DNA of 64,000 bases from Labilibacter sediminis (GCF_005877885.1 NZ_VCHY01000011.1:62001-126000); one strand, 5' to 3'; positions 54,068 to 64,000 are shown, numbered from the stretch's first letter. Numbers and translations: made by a program. Notes: generated by a model not told the origin, from the letters alone.

Positions 54068-54721
54068 TCAATTGATGATGGATTTTGGATAAATAATATA
54101 GTCGCTGTAAAAGGCTTCATTTCTATCTCTCCATATTATTTTGCCCACTTTGCATAGCTCGCCAAGGAGTAAATACAACTCATTGGACAGGCGAACCCTT
54201 TCAATTCTTTTTTCGCGCCTGTTAGTAACGGCTTTCACTTGTTTGTCCAGCTCTTCCTCCAACTTTTTTCTGTCGGTCATAATGGTATCCAGCATTTCCT
54301 GTGTAACCATTCTTTTATTAAGGGCTGGTAATCGCTCCTGCGACACCTGGCAGCATTGTAAGGTCTTCTGTAAAATCTCATGATCGGGCAGGTCATTAAT
54401 CCTGCCTAATTCAAACAGTTTATAATCTGCCGAACGGGGCTCAAAAATCAGTTGATACCTGTTTCTTAAATCGATTAAATTTCTGATCAGCGATCTACGG
54501 GTTATATTTTTCGAATTGGTGGCCTGTTTTAATTCTCCGGCATAAAAAGCGTCAGATTTAAAGGCTTTTAAAGTACTGGTTTTGTGGTGTAGGTAGTTTA
54601 TCGTTTCGAAGGAGTAACCGTAACGCTCAAATTCTGTGATATCGCGCTGTATAGCTGTTTGTATATGGTCACTTTTCTGGCATAAATCTGCAATGGAGAA
54701 TTTAAAAAGTTGGTTTTGCAT
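54068..54721 (-). CDS. Hypothetical protein, 217 aa
   Basis: Not recognised. No signal peptide or membrane helix is seen. The protein is Arg/Lys/Glu-rich and mostly helical, with a likely coiled coil near residues 140-190 (MLDTIMTDRKKLEEELDKQV then TNRREKRIERVRLSNELYLL). The middle part, SKNITRRSLIRNLIDLRNRYQLIFEP, looks like a compact helical domain. Basic character suggests nucleic-acid or protein binding, but that is a guess. It is flanked on both sides by repeat elements (B2 downstream, A2 upstream), so its neighbourhood is recombination-prone. Confidence 0.6.
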   Translation of the reverse strand: MQNQLFKFSIADLCQKSDHIQTAIQRDITEFERYGYSFETINYLHHKTSTLKAFKSDAFYAGELKQATNSKNITRRSLIRNLIDLRNRYQLIFEPRSADYKLFELGRINDLPDHEILQKTLQCCQVSQERLPALNKRMVTQEMLDTIMTDRKKLEEELDKQVKAVTNRREKRIERVRLSNELYLLLGELCKVGKIIWRDRNEAFYSDYIIYPKSIIN

Positions 54722-54819
54722 GTTTAGTTAGTTTGGTGAATAAATGAAAGGACAATTATAGCTTATACCTTAAGTTTAGGAAAAGTGCCCTGCCTGTTTA
54801 CCGGCTTTCTTATCTTACT

Positions 54820-55085
54820 AACCTGAGTTCGATATAAAATTACTGGCTCAGATCACTTATAAATATTAAGTTTCAAGGAATATTTGCGCAGACATAGCGG
54901 GCTATGACTAGCAAATATGACGATGAAAATTGATGTTTATTAGTGAAACAACAATGTTTTTCCTTAAATAATCGATTTACTACTTTAAATTTTATCACCA
55001 TAGCTTACTATGGTTTCTGAAATTAGCATTGTAAATCAATCATCTAAGGAAATCTGAGCTCTTTAATTTTAATCGAACTCAGGTT
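54820..55085. repeat. Family A palindromic element, copy A2 (MITE-like)
   Basis: 266 bp, ends AACCTGAGTTCGAT and ATCGAACTCAGGTT (perfect 14-bp inverted ends). It has the same two-hairpin interior as A1, with tips CATAGCGGGCTATG (54893-54906) and CATAGCTTACTATG (54999-55012). Aligned by eye it is well over three-quarters identical to A1. No open frame. Confidence 0.85.
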
Positions 55086-55584
55086 ATAATACAAACTGAC
55101 CTTTACAATCAAAAGTTTAATTTACTATAAATATTATTTGTATCCAAAGTATGGTAAGGTGTTGTTTTACGACTGGAAAGATGATATTTATTATTTTATA
55201 ATAATATCGCATGATTGGAATGTAATAACTTAATGTCCGAATATATTTCACATTAGTTGTAAATAATATCACATGGTGAAATTATCTACAGACCATGAGA
55301 ATAATACTGTGGAATAATAGTAATATATCTTTAAGCATAAGAGTATTAATAGGTAATTATGGATATAAATAAATCCTGAATAGTTTAGGTATTCAGATAA
55401 GGTAAAAATATAAATGAAGGCAGGTATTTTCTATACAGATGACGTGCTAAATACATAGCGTTAAAAATAGCATTGTTACGGGCACAATAAGGATAGACTC
55501 AAGTTTAAAATAGCGTTGTTGTATAAATAAGCCTGAATTGAAAATCGACGTAGTCAAAGGTTTTAACTTCAATAGCCCAGGTTT

Positions 55585-55739
55585 TCAACCCTTTTGTGTT
55601 CGAAAAGAGGTTTTGTAAATATAAATCAACAGTACATCAGGTGAATAGATTCTCCTCCTTCAGAAGGAGGAGAGCTGACTTCCATCTTGTAAAACATTAT
55701 AATTGTGAATCTTAATACCTTTTCGAACACTCATGGGTT
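55585..55739. repeat. Symmetric palindrome with CTCCTCCTT-CAG-AAGGAGGAG core
   Basis: A perfect 9-bp hairpin (55652-55672) sits at the exact centre (55662) of a weaker, larger inverted repeat. The outer arms are TGTGTTCGAAAAGAGG near 55596 and its inverse CCTTTTCGAACACT near 55718. It could be a further small mobile or structural repeat. Confidence 0.55.
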
Positions 55740-56120
55740 TCCTGTCCGTCCGGTAGGCGAGACAACCCTGGGTATAGTATGTAGGGGTTCATCGTCGCAT
55801 AGATAAAGTAGATTGAGAATGAATTGTTTAGATGCCAGAAATATAAATACATCAACAAATGGCAACGCAATAATAAACTAGAGCCTAAGCATAAGTAATG
55901 GAGTTCTAAAAACCTGCTTGTTGTAGGTATAACGTTGTATTTGCATAATTCCATCTAACTAATATTGTTTTGCCAAACAGGCTTTCTTTTTGCTTGATCA
56001 AAAAGAAACAAAAAAATCAAGTTCAATTCATCCTTCAGCCCACCTCCTTGTTGAATCTATTGCTGTCACACATCCCTTATTTACCCACATTCAACTGCGT
56101 CGCGCTATTACCGGCCCGGG

Positions 56121-56224
56121 CCAATTGAACCGGCCAACACTCATTTTTATCGAGATAGAACTAAAATACTTGAAATAGTTAGCTACTCGGTTTTACTTTT
56201 CAAAAAGTCTTAGGAATTCGGGTT
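56121..56224. repeat. Repeat C2, inverted copy of 51190-51293
   Basis: 104 bp, three mismatches when reverse-complemented onto 51190-51293. It ends in the family B terminal hexamer (CGGGTT) at 56219-56224 but has no partner half, so it is either a truncated element or one arm of a larger rearranged structure. Confidence 0.8.
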
Positions 56225-56281
56225 TAAGGCAAACTCAGGTTATTTATTGATTAGGTAATGTTATTAAGGTACTAACGAAAT

Positions 56282-56833
56282 TTATTTTTTAACAGGTGGC
56301 GGATAATCTTTCATCACCTCTGCAATGAGTTTATTTACCATCTTATCATCTAAATCTTTTTTGCTAAAAGCTCCCTTGGCTATGCCTTGCCAAACCACTT
56401 CCCGTAAATCTCTGTCAATAATGGTAATCATCAAAGTTCCTTCAGGGTACGTTTCTATACTGCGTGTTGTGGTGGTAAATCCTCTGGAATACGCATAACG
56501 ATGGTATCTTCCGTGGTAATAGTAGCCAGGATAATAGCCAAAACCTGTGGTGCTGGAATACATATACTTCTTTTTCTTTACTTTAAAATCCGTTTTTACC
56601 AGTAAATCTGCACTTTCTGTTTGATTTAATCCTTTTGTTGATAGCTGTTCTGTAATAGCATCTTCAACTCTTTTGCTATATAAAGATTTAACACTTCTAT
56701 GCTTTTGGTTTTTTATATAAGTGAAGGTGTTATATTCTGAAAAGTCTTTGGAAGAATCATAATCTACCATTGTTTTATACGAAGAGCAGCTGGCCAATAA
56801 GGCAATGCTTATAATTGCAATTAGAGTTTTCAT
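56282..56833 (-). CDS. DUF4136 domain lipoprotein
   Basis: A 183-residue lipoprotein (signal SIALLASCSSYKTMV, lipidated Cys16). The DUF4136 core shows as DYDSSKDFSEYNTFTYI, VEDAITEQLSTKGLNQTESADLLVKTDF and LMITIIDRDLREVVWQGIAKG. A Tyr/Gly/His-rich insertion (YYPGYYYHGRYHRYAYSRGF) lies in the middle, as in many members. The function is unknown; envelope location is inferred. Single gene. Confidence 0.88.
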   Translation of the reverse strand: MKTLIAIISIALLASCSSYKTMVDYDSSKDFSEYNTFTYIKNQKHRSVKSLYSKRVEDAITEQLSTKGLNQTESADLLVKTDFKVKKKKYMYSSTTGFGYYPGYYYHGRYHRYAYSRGFTTTTRSIETYPEGTLMITIIDRDLREVVWQGIAKGAFSKKDLDDKMVNKLIAEVMKDYPPPVKK

Positions 56834-57005
56834 AAGTCTGTAGTTTTAGAAATTATATAAGCTTATCGGTTTACTTATCTGATTCTACTGTTTTGACTAC
56901 GTTTTCGTAAAAAGGTTTAAGCAATAAAGGTATTCTTACCCTTAATTTTACGTAAAGAGATTAATATTTTGATTATTTTCGTCGTCAAATTCAATCGCAA
57001 TAAAA

Positions 57006-58127
57006 ATGAGTATTCAAATACAAGAAGTTCTAAGTCAAAGTCAACGAAAAAAGTTTGTTGAGTTTCCTTACCAATTATATAAGAGCAATAAATATTGGGT
57101 TCCCCCAATGAAAGCCGATGAGTTAAGTGCCATTACACCGGAAAAGAATCCGGCCTATGATTTTTGTACAGCCAAATTTTGGCTGGCCATGAAAGATGGT
57201 AAAGTGGTGGGACGAATTGGTGCCATTGTTAATGACTTGTGGATTGATAAGATTGGAGAAAAGATAGGTCGAATTACGCGTATTGAATTTATTGATGATG
57301 CCGAAGTTGTGACTACTTTATTTAAAACGGCTGAGGAGTGGTTAAAGGAGCAAGGCATGGTTGGTGTAATGGGACCATTAGGTTTTTCTAACCTAGATCA
57401 TTCAGGGGTATTAATCGAAGGTTTTGATCGAATTCCTTGTATGGCCAGCGATTACCACTTCGATTATTACCAAAAACATATCGAAAATCAGGGGTATACC
57501 AAAGAACGTGATTGGTTAGAATTTAGAATCACTTTTCCGGATGCTATGCCTGAAAAAGCTTTTAAGGTAGCTGATATGATTAAGAGAAGATACGGTTTAA
57601 AAACCCTCAACTTTACTAAGCGTAGTGAGCTTGAGCCTTATCGCGAAATGATTTTTAAAGTATTTAACGATGCTTTTGCCGGACTTTTCGGAACATTTAG
57701 ATTGCCGGACAGGTTGGTGAAGTTTTATATCGATAAGTTTTTCCCGGCTTTAAACCCGCGTTTTGTAAAGGTAATGTTAGATAAGGAAGATCAACTGGCC
57801 GGATTCCTGGTGGCTTTGCCTTCGTTATCTGTAGCATTACAAAAAGCAAAAGGTAAACTGTTACCCTTTGGTTGGTGGCATTTAAAAAATGCATTGGAAA
57901 AGCCCAAGGAAATGGATTTAATGCTTACCGGTGTTAAACCTGAATTACAAAAAATGGGCGGCGTTTCATTACTGATGAACGATCTTTGGACAACGGCCAA
58001 TGAAGCAGGAATTAAGTTTGTAGAAACAACAGGTATGCTGGAAGATAATAATGTGGCTATTCAAATGTGGAAATCATTTGATCATATCCAACATAAACGT
58101 AAAAGATGTTATCGAAAAACGTTTTAG
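57006..58127 (+). CDS. GNAT-fold acetyltransferase-like protein
   Basis: A 373-residue protein whose C-terminal part (about 225-370) resembles an N-acetyltransferase fold (FVKVMLDKEDQLAGFLVALPS, MLTGVKPELQKMGGVSLLMNDLW, GIKFVETTGMLEDNNVAIQMW). The N-terminal part (AKFWLAMKDGKVVGRIGAIVND) repeats a similar strand pattern, suggesting a double GNAT-like architecture. The acetyl-CoA loop (Q/RxxGxG/A) is not clearly intact. Relatives in Bacteroidota are annotated only generically. Followed by a terminator shared with rpe. Confidence 0.7.
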   Translation: MSIQIQEVLSQSQRKKFVEFPYQLYKSNKYWVPPMKADELSAITPEKNPAYDFCTAKFWLAMKDGKVVGRIGAIVNDLWIDKIGEKIGRITRIEFIDDAEVVTTLFKTAEEWLKEQGMVGVMGPLGFSNLDHSGVLIEGFDRIPCMASDYHFDYYQKHIENQGYTKERDWLEFRITFPDAMPEKAFKVADMIKRRYGLKTLNFTKRSELEPYREMIFKVFNDAFAGLFGTFRLPDRLVKFYIDKFFPALNPRFVKVMLDKEDQLAGFLVALPSLSVALQKAKGKLLPFGWWHLKNALEKPKEMDLMLTGVKPELQKMGGVSLLMNDLWTTANEAGIKFVETTGMLEDNNVAIQMWKSFDHIQHKRKRCYRKTF

Positions 58128-58147
58128 TTTTCATTATATCATATAAC

Positions 58148-58178
58148 AAAAAAGCCAGCTAAAATGCTGGCTTTTTTT
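58148..58178. terminator. Bidirectional terminator, GNAT gene / rpe
   Basis: AAAAAAGCCAGC and GCTGGCTTTTTT form a 12-bp perfect stem around TAAAAT, between convergent genes. Confidence 0.88.
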
Positions 58179-58194
58179 ATATCGGATGTTTGAA

Positions 58195-58875
58195 TTATAC
58201 CAAATCAGAAAGTGGAGGAGATGGTAAAAAGTGCTTTAGTTCTTTAACGGCCTGAATAGGGTCAGGAGCATTAAAAACAGAACTTCCGGCTACCAATACA
58301 TCAGCCCCGGCATTAATTAGCGATTGAGCATTGGCTACAGTAACACCTCCATCAACCTGAATTAAAGCACGACTGCTTTTCTTTTCAATCAGGTTCTTGA
58401 GGTCGGCAATCTTTTTGTAGGTGTTCTCAATAAACTTTTGTCCTCCAAAACCCGGGTTTACCGACATAAGTAATACCAAATCTACCTCGTTTATAATTTC
58501 TTCTAATAAGAAAACAGGTGTGTGAGGGTTAAGCGTTACTCCAGCCTGCATGCCTTCTTTTTTTATCGCATCAATTGTTCTGTGAAGATGATTACAAGCT
58601 TCGTAATGCACGTTAAAAAGATCGGCTCCGGCCTCTTTAAAATCCTTAATGTACCTGTCAGGTTCAACGATCATAAGGTGAACATCAAATGGCTTTTCGA
58701 TATGTGGACGTAAAGATTTTAGAATGGGTAATCCAAAGGATATGTTAGGAACAAATACACCATCCATAATGTCTAAGTGTAACCAATCGGCTTCACTCTT
58801 ATTAATAATTTCTATTTGCGATTCCATTTTGCTGAAATCAGCAGCTAACAATGATGGTGCTATTAAATGCTTCAT
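58195..58875 (-). CDS. rpe: Ribulose-phosphate 3-epimerase
   Basis: A 226-residue TIM-barrel enzyme of the pentose phosphate pathway. IAPSLLAADFSKM, LHLDIMDGVFVPNISFG (metal ligands His and Asp), DVHLMIVEPDRYI (His) and MSVNPGFGGQKFIE are the family signatures, and VDGGVTVANA supplies the second catalytic Asp. A short tail (LPSPPLSDLV) extends past the usual end. Single gene. Confidence 0.95.
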   Translation of the reverse strand: MKHLIAPSLLAADFSKMESQIEIINKSEADWLHLDIMDGVFVPNISFGLPILKSLRPHIEKPFDVHLMIVEPDRYIKDFKEAGADLFNVHYEACNHLHRTIDAIKKEGMQAGVTLNPHTPVFLLEEIINEVDLVLLMSVNPGFGGQKFIENTYKKIADLKNLIEKKSSRALIQVDGGVTVANAQSLINAGADVLVAGSSVFNAPDPIQAVKELKHFLPSPPLSDLV

Positions 58876-58911
58876 CTACTTTTGTGTTATAATTTGCGTT
58901 TTTGTTTGGTA

Positions 58912-58919
58912 CAAAAGTA
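58912..58919 (-). promoter_or_regulatory. Candidate -7 box for rpe
   Basis: The minus strand reads TACTTTTG (TAnnTTTG), 37 bases before the ATG. Confidence 0.45.
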
Positions 58920-58999
58920 AGTAAGAATGTTTAACGAAAAAAATGAGGTTTCGAAAAATAATCGAAACCCCATTTTATAATCATCTTGTGATATAATTG

Positions 59000-59863
59000 T
59001 TAACCCAGATAAGATCTTAATATTTTACTTCTATAAGTATGTTTCAGGCGTTTAATGGCTTTTTCTTTTATTTGCCTAACCCTTTCACGTGTCAGGTTAA
59101 ATAAGTTACCAATTTCTTCTAGTGAATATGGAGGCTCACCTTTAAGTCCGTAATATAATCTTATGATATCTGCCTCTCTGGCCGAAAGAGTAGAGAGTGA
59201 TCTGTCAATTTCTCTTTTTAAAGAATCTGTTAATAGTTGGTTATCCGGGCTTATGGAGTCCGTAGCCAGTAAGGTGTCGTACATATTATTGTCTTCATCC
59301 TTACGTAAAGGTGCATCCATTGAAATATGTTTGCTCATGGCTTTTAAAGACTCTTTTACTTCTTTAGGAGCCAGATTTAATGTTTGTGCAATTTCTTCCG
59401 AAGTAGGTTCCCGCTGAAATTCCTGCTCTAAAATTGAAAAGGTGTTGTTCACCTTGTTCATAGAACCTATTTTATTTAAAGGAAGACGTACAATACGTGC
59501 TTGTTCGGCTAAAGCCTGTAAAATAGACTGGCGAATCCACCAAACAGCATACGAAATAAATTTAAAACCCCGGGTTTCATCAAAACGCTGAGCAGCTTTT
59601 ATTAGCCCAAGGTTACCTTCGTTAATTAAATCAGGTAAACTTAAACCCTGGTTTTGATACTGTTTGGAAACAGACACGACAAACCTTAAATTAGCATTTA
59701 TCAGTTTCTCAAGAGCAGTCTGATCACCATCTTTAATTCTTTTGGCAAGTTTTACTTCTTCTTCTGCAGTTAGTAATTTAACCTTTCCTATTTCATGCAA
59801 GTACTTATCTAAAGAAGGAGTTTCTCTGTTTGTAACTTGCTTTGTAATTTTGAGTTGTCGCAT
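59000..59863 (-). CDS. rpoD: Primary sigma-70 factor RpoD
   Basis: A 287-residue housekeeping sigma factor of the short Bacteroidota type. Region 1.2 ([27 protein letters not shown]) is followed by 2.1-2.4 ([55 protein letters not shown]). Region 3 contains [12 protein letters not shown], and region 4.2 the helix-turn-helix ([27 protein letters not shown]). It lacks region 1.1, as expected for the phylum, and reads the TAnnTTTG promoters seen across the window. It is divergent from rho. Confidence 0.94.
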   Translation of the reverse strand: MRQLKITKQVTNRETPSLDKYLHEIGKVKLLTAEEEVKLAKRIKDGDQTALEKLINANLRFVVSVSKQYQNQGLSLPDLINEGNLGLIKAAQRFDETRGFKFISYAVWWIRQSILQALAEQARIVRLPLNKIGSMNKVNNTFSILEQEFQREPTSEEIAQTLNLAPKEVKESLKAMSKHISMDAPLRKDEDNNMYDTLLATDSISPDNQLLTDSLKREIDRSLSTLSAREADIIRLYYGLKGEPPYSLEEIGNLFNLTRERVRQIKEKAIKRLKHTYRSKILRSYLG

Positions 59864-60180
59864 TGGCTTACTAGGTTAGTGTAATTGCTAGAGTAAATAT
59901 AACAAAAAATGTTTCTGTTTGTTTTGCGATCCAAAAAAATCCCATATAACTCCATTAATGGCCTATAAGCCCAAGTGAACAAACAAAAAAGCTATTTTAT
60001 TTTGATGATTAACACTTAATGATTAAGTTTGCATCAAATCTTCTGGGCATCTTTCCTAATCATTAGGACAATAAGCCGTATCAGGACACAGATCAAACTA
60101 AAGAAAAATAATATACTGAACATTTTAGTTCATTCACTCATTTAAGTAATTCCTCCACGAGAATTTATTGGTAAATAGTT
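59864..60180. other. Divergent intergenic region, rpoD / rho
   Basis: 317 bp. No exact TAnnTTTG box was found on either strand, so neither start of transcription could be placed. The long AT-rich space before rho could allow autoregulation by Rho itself, which is inference. Confidence 0.4.
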
Positions 60181-61893
60181 ATGTACGATATTCTTGAATT
60201 GAATAAAAAGCTGTTAGCAGAATTAAAAGATGTTGCTAAGGAGCTGAATATTAAACGTGTTGATTCGTTTAAGAAACAAGACTTGATATATAAGATTCTT
60301 GATGAACAAGCAATTTTAGCATCAGAAAAAAAGTCTTCTGAAAAAACAGCAGAAAAGAAACCAGCAAAGCGCACGCGTACTGCAAAACCGCAAAAGGTTG
60401 CATCCTCTAACAAAGAGGAGAAAATAGAAAAGCCTGCTAAGGCAGAGAAGCCACAGAAAAAGAATGTGCCGGCTGCAAAAGAAGCAGTGCAAAGTGAAGC
60501 AGTAAAGGAAAAATCAGAACCTAAAAAAGCGGATGCTCCTGCGGAGAAAAAGGTAGCAAGTCCTGCCCCTGCTCCTGAAGCAAAACCATCTAGCCAGCCA
60601 AGAAAACAGGACGATAGAGAAAAAACGAAAGAATCTGGTTCACACGATAATCGTCGTCAGAGCCGTCAGGGTGATGATAACAGAAGACGTCATGATAACC
60701 GTGACCAAAGAGGAGGTAAGGACAATCCTCAATATAACAGAAGACAGGATAAAGTGGATAAATCATTTGATTTTGATGGCATTATTTCAGCCTCAGGTGT
60801 GTTGGAAATTATGCAGGATGGTTACGGATTCTTAAGGTCTTCAGATTATAATTATCTTAATTCGCCGGATGATATTTATGTATCACAATCGCAAATTAAG
60901 TTATTTGGATTAAAAACTGGTGATACTGTATTAGGTACAATCAGACCTCCTAAAGAGGGTGAAAAATATTTTCCTTTAATTAAGGTGGAAGAAATTAATG
61001 GAAGGTCTCCTCAGATTGTTAGAGATCGTGTTCCATTTGATCACTTAACACCTATTTTCCCTGATGAAAAGTTTAAACTAACAGGGGGTATTAAAGAGGG
61101 CATGTCTGCACGAGTGGTGGATATGTTTGCACCGATTGGTAAAGGTCAGCGTGGTTTAATTGTAGCTCAGCCTAAAACGGGTAAAACTGTTTTATTAAAA
61201 GAGGTAGCCAATGCGATTGCGGCCAACCATCCTGAAGTTTATATGATTATTCTTTTGGTGGATGAGCGTCCTGAAGAGGTAACAGATATGGCACGAAGCG
61301 TAAATGCCGAGGTGATTTCATCAACTTTTGATGAGCCGGCAGAAAGACATGTGAAAGTAGCCAATATCGTTCTGGAAAAAGCTAAAAGAATGGTAGAATG
61401 TGGCCACGATGTAGTGGTGCTTCTTGATTCTATTACGCGTTTGGCCAGAGCTTATAATACTGTTTCTCCAGCTTCGGGTAAAGTATTGTCCGGTGGTGTT
61501 GATGCCAATGCATTGCATAAACCAAAACGTTTCTTCGGAGCAGCACGTAATATTGAAGATGGAGGTTCATTAACTATTTTAGCAACTGCCTTAACGGAAA
61601 CGGGCTCTAAAATGGATGAGGTAATCTTTGAAGAGTTTAAAGGAACAGGTAATATGGAGCTTCAGTTAGATAGAAAATTATCTAACAAGCGTATTTACCC
61701 TGCTGTGGATGTTACGTTATCAAGTACACGTAGAGAAGATCTGTTGATAGAAAAAGAAAATATGAACAGAATCTGGATTCTTCGTAATTATCTTGCAGAT
61801 ATGACACCTCTTGAGGCTATGGATTTCTTGAAAGACAGAATGGGTAAAACCCGAAATAATGAGGAATTCTTAATTTCAATGAATTCGGATTAA
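60181..61893 (+). CDS. rho: Transcription termination factor Rho with disordered insertion
   Basis: Hexameric RNA-dependent ATPase of 570 residues. The N-terminal Rho_N helical domain (about 1-50, [20 protein letters not shown]) is followed by a Lys/Ala/Glu/Pro then Arg/Asp/Asn-rich low-complexity insertion (about 55-195). The RNA-binding cold-shock-like domain ([21 protein letters not shown]) comes next, then the RecA-type core with Walker A ([18 protein letters not shown]), [16 protein letters not shown] and [21 protein letters not shown]. The insertion is a known feature of Bacteroidota Rho and has been linked to condensate formation in Bacteroides. Confidence 0.95.
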   Translation: MYDILELNKKLLAELKDVAKELNIKRVDSFKKQDLIYKILDEQAILASEKKSSEKTAEKKPAKRTRTAKPQKVASSNKEEKIEKPAKAEKPQKKNVPAAKEAVQSEAVKEKSEPKKADAPAEKKVASPAPAPEAKPSSQPRKQDDREKTKESGSHDNRRQSRQGDDNRRRHDNRDQRGGKDNPQYNRRQDKVDKSFDFDGIISASGVLEIMQDGYGFLRSSDYNYLNSPDDIYVSQSQIKLFGLKTGDTVLGTIRPPKEGEKYFPLIKVEEINGRSPQIVRDRVPFDHLTPIFPDEKFKLTGGIKEGMSARVVDMFAPIGKGQRGLIVAQPKTGKTVLLKEVANAIAANHPEVYMIILLVDERPEEVTDMARSVNAEVISSTFDEPAERHVKVANIVLEKAKRMVECGHDVVVLLDSITRLARAYNTVSPASGKVLSGGVDANALHKPKRFFGAARNIEDGGSLTILATALTETGSKMDEVIFEEFKGTGNMELQLDRKLSNKRIYPAVDVTLSSTRREDLLIEKENMNRIWILRNYLADMTPLEAMDFLKDRMGKTRNNEEFLISMNSD

Positions 61894-61918
61894 TTTTAGG
61901 TGTAAATAAAAATATTTC

Positions 61919-61954
61919 AAAAGCCGTTCTTTGTTATAAGAGCGGCTTTTTTTT
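61919..61954 (+). terminator. Terminator after rho
   Basis: AAAAGCCG and CGGCTTTT (with inner TCTT/AAGA pairs) form a stem followed by eight Ts. Confidence 0.85.
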
Positions 61955-62173
61955 ATGTAAATGTTTGAGCAGGTTGCTATAGTGTAAGGTGTTGCTGTAG
62001 TTACTATAGGTATGATAAATATTATCTTTGGAGGTGTAGTTTAATCTCCATATACTAGTTCGTTGTTATTTTTAATAAGTATAAATTACATGTTTGAGGC
62101 CTAAATGTAATGTTGAGATTGCAATTTATTTAGCGCGAATTGTACATTTGTCATGCAAAATTGAAAAGACAGC

Positions 62174-63352
62174 GTGCAATCATTTTTTGAAACACATAAA
62201 TACCTAATAGATAATTTAGATATTCCTCTTAGACGAAAATTGATGGATCAGATCGATTGGAGTCATCGCTTAATCGGAATTAAGGGAACAAGAGGAATAG
62301 GAAAAACAGATTTCCTGCTCTCTTTTGCAAAAGAAAAGTATGGTACAGACAAATCTTGTTTGTATGTCAATTTAAACAATCTCTATTTTACCGAAAATAC
62401 CATCATCTCATTTGCGGATAAGTTCCGTAAAACGGGAGGAAAAACGCTGGTATTAGATCAGGTGTATAAATATCCGGATTGGTCAAAAGAACTAAAATAT
62501 TGCTACGATAACTTCACCGATCTTCAAATTGTTTTCTCGGGCTCTACGGTAATGCGTCTGCGTGAAGAAAATCCTCATTTAAAAGATATTGTACACTCCT
62601 ATAAATTAGAAGGCTTTTCTTTTAGAGAATTTTTAGAGCTTAAAACAGGTAAAACTTTCGATAGTTATAGTCTCACAGAAATACTTGAAAATCATAAGCA
62701 GATAGCTGCGGGTATTGTGAGCAAGGTTCGACCTTTGGCTTATTTTGAAGATTATTTGGAGTACGGTTATTACCCTTTCTTTCTGGATAAGCAGCACTAT
62801 GCCGAAAACTTGATGAAGAGTATGAATTTTATTTTGGAAATTGATATCAGTTTTCTTCGTCAGATAGAGTTAAAGTATTTGCCTCGCTTAAGAAAGTTAT
62901 TGTATAAAGTAGGGCAAGAAGCCCCTTTTCAACCTAATGTAAGTAAGTTAAGTGCGCATATTGGTACTTCACGAGCAACTGTGATGAACTACCTTTATTA
63001 TCTGCGTCAGGCCAGATTGATTAAGTTGCTTTACGATGGTAAGGAAGATATGCAGAAAAAACCTTCAATGATTTATTTGCACAATCCGAATCTGATTTAC
63101 TCCATTAATAGAGGAAGTATTGATAATGAAATATTACACAAAACCTTTTTTTATAATCAGGTGGGGTGTTGTCATGATATAGTGAGTTCAAAAACTGCCG
63201 ATTTTAAAGTAGATGGCAAGTATAATTTTTTGGTGAGTGATAAGAATACGGATGTTAAAAGAAAATCATCCACAATATTGCAGGCCAAGGATATGATTGA
63301 AACGGGAAGTGACGGAGTAATTCCGTTATGGCTTTTTGGTTTTTTATATTGA
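62174..63352 (+). CDS. AAA ATPase with DUF4143 domain
   Basis: A 392-residue protein. The P-loop is KGTRGIGKTDFLLSF. The Walker B-like strand is TLVLDQVYKYPDWSK, with Gln where most relatives have Glu. VFSGSTVMRL is the sensor strand, and SFREFLELKTGK is typical of the AAA_14 group. The C-terminal DUF4143 part includes a winged-helix-like segment (VSKLSAHIGTSRATVMNYLYYLRQARLIKLL). Members are sometimes likened to archaeal ATPases or antitoxin-like factors; the function is unknown. Start is GTG 62174 (VQSFFETHKYL). It precedes nifJ by 104 bp without a terminator between. Confidence 0.82.
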   Translation: MQSFFETHKYLIDNLDIPLRRKLMDQIDWSHRLIGIKGTRGIGKTDFLLSFAKEKYGTDKSCLYVNLNNLYFTENTIISFADKFRKTGGKTLVLDQVYKYPDWSKELKYCYDNFTDLQIVFSGSTVMRLREENPHLKDIVHSYKLEGFSFREFLELKTGKTFDSYSLTEILENHKQIAAGIVSKVRPLAYFEDYLEYGYYPFFLDKQHYAENLMKSMNFILEIDISFLRQIELKYLPRLRKLLYKVGQEAPFQPNVSKLSAHIGTSRATVMNYLYYLRQARLIKLLYDGKEDMQKKPSMIYLHNPNLIYSINRGSIDNEILHKTFFYNQVGCCHDIVSSKTADFKVDGKYNFLVSDKNTDVKRKSSTILQAKDMIETGSDGVIPLWLFGFLY

Positions 63353-63438
63353 AAAAATACGATCTATTCGATCATAATATTGTAAATTTAATAGCTGAAA
63401 ATCAGTAATATAGAATATTTCTAAATAATAGTAGTTAA

Positions 63439-64000
<562 letters not shown>

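Larger units (their letters stand above)
54722..56281. other. 1.56-kb region without genes, rich in repeats and palindromes
   Basis: It contains the family A copy A2 (54820-55085), a symmetric palindromic element (about 55585-55739), a CTTGAT/ATCAAG hairpin near 55994-56022, the 104-bp C2 repeat (56121-56224) and an orphan family A end (AACTCAGGTT, 56232-56241). The stretch 55086-55584 is AT-rich with nothing recognised. Open frames at 55712-55954 (minus) and 55990-56178 (plus) run through repeats and are not credible genes. Confidence 0.75.

Noticed and set aside
55712-56178. Two short open frames (55712-55954 minus, 55990-56178 plus) in the repeat-rich gap
   Set aside because: They run through palindromes and repeat C2, have no family resemblance, and lack promoter or start signals.

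Overview
The window is a gene-dense chromosomal stretch of an AT-rich member of the Bacteroidota. The signs are frequent TAnnTTTG-type -7 boxes, few Shine-Dalgarno sequences, tandem lepB genes beside dapB, a 287-residue RpoD, Rho with a long charged insertion, a TonB-dependent receptor with an N-terminal carboxypeptidase-like domain, and DPP-IV-type and Dcp-type peptidases. A marine or anaerobic Marinilabiliales relative is plausible (a pyruvate:ferredoxin oxidoreductase gene starts at the right edge), but that placement is inference.

Layout. 1-2042: 5' part of a secreted repeat protein with five Ig-like units of exactly 372 bp. 2.2-9.9 kb: mostly enzymes (methyltransferase, dihydrouridine synthase, a four-gene minus-strand group of B3/4, metallo-beta-lactamase-fold, cysteine-hydrolase and PfkB proteins, HAD phosphatase, YjbQ, a catalytic-Cys-less ArsC-like protein, 2-hydroxyacid dehydrogenase). 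10-16.5 kb: envelope proteins (TonB-dependent receptor, small Omp85-type barrel, two DUF1254/DUF1214 lipoproteins). 16.9-27 kb: ornithine aminotransferase, SDR, glutamine amidotransferase, argS, small unknowns, DPP-IV. 27.4-30.6 kb: thrS-infC-rpmI-rplT, with an AUA-started infC and a hairpin before rplT. 31-39 kb: dapB-lepB-lepB-lapA-like-wbqC-like, NUDIX and NlpC/P60, 7TM-HD phosphohydrolase. 39.5-44.9 kb: chemoreceptor divergent from a xylose-binding-type lipoprotein, then an M3 peptidase. 45.1-49.5 kb: a two-gene cassette (SPOR-like protein plus DUF6588-type barrel) present twice in tandem. 49.5-54.7 kb: nitroreductase, YdcF, U32 peptidase, ppnP and an unknown. 54.7-56.3 kb: a repeat-rich stretch without genes. 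56.3-64 kb: DUF4136 lipoprotein, GNAT-like protein, rpe, rpoD, rho, an AAA/DUF4143 ATPase and the start of nifJ.

There are no rRNA genes, recognisable tRNAs, CRISPR arrays, prophage or transposase genes. The most unusual material is non-coding. Family A has two copies of about 265 bp with inverted ends and two internal hairpins. Family B has two copies of exactly 170 bp plus a 171-bp mosaic. A 104-bp inverted repeat, 101/104 identical by eye, flanks the 51.3-56.1 kb segment. Families A and B share the hairpin tip CATAGC-n-GCTATG.
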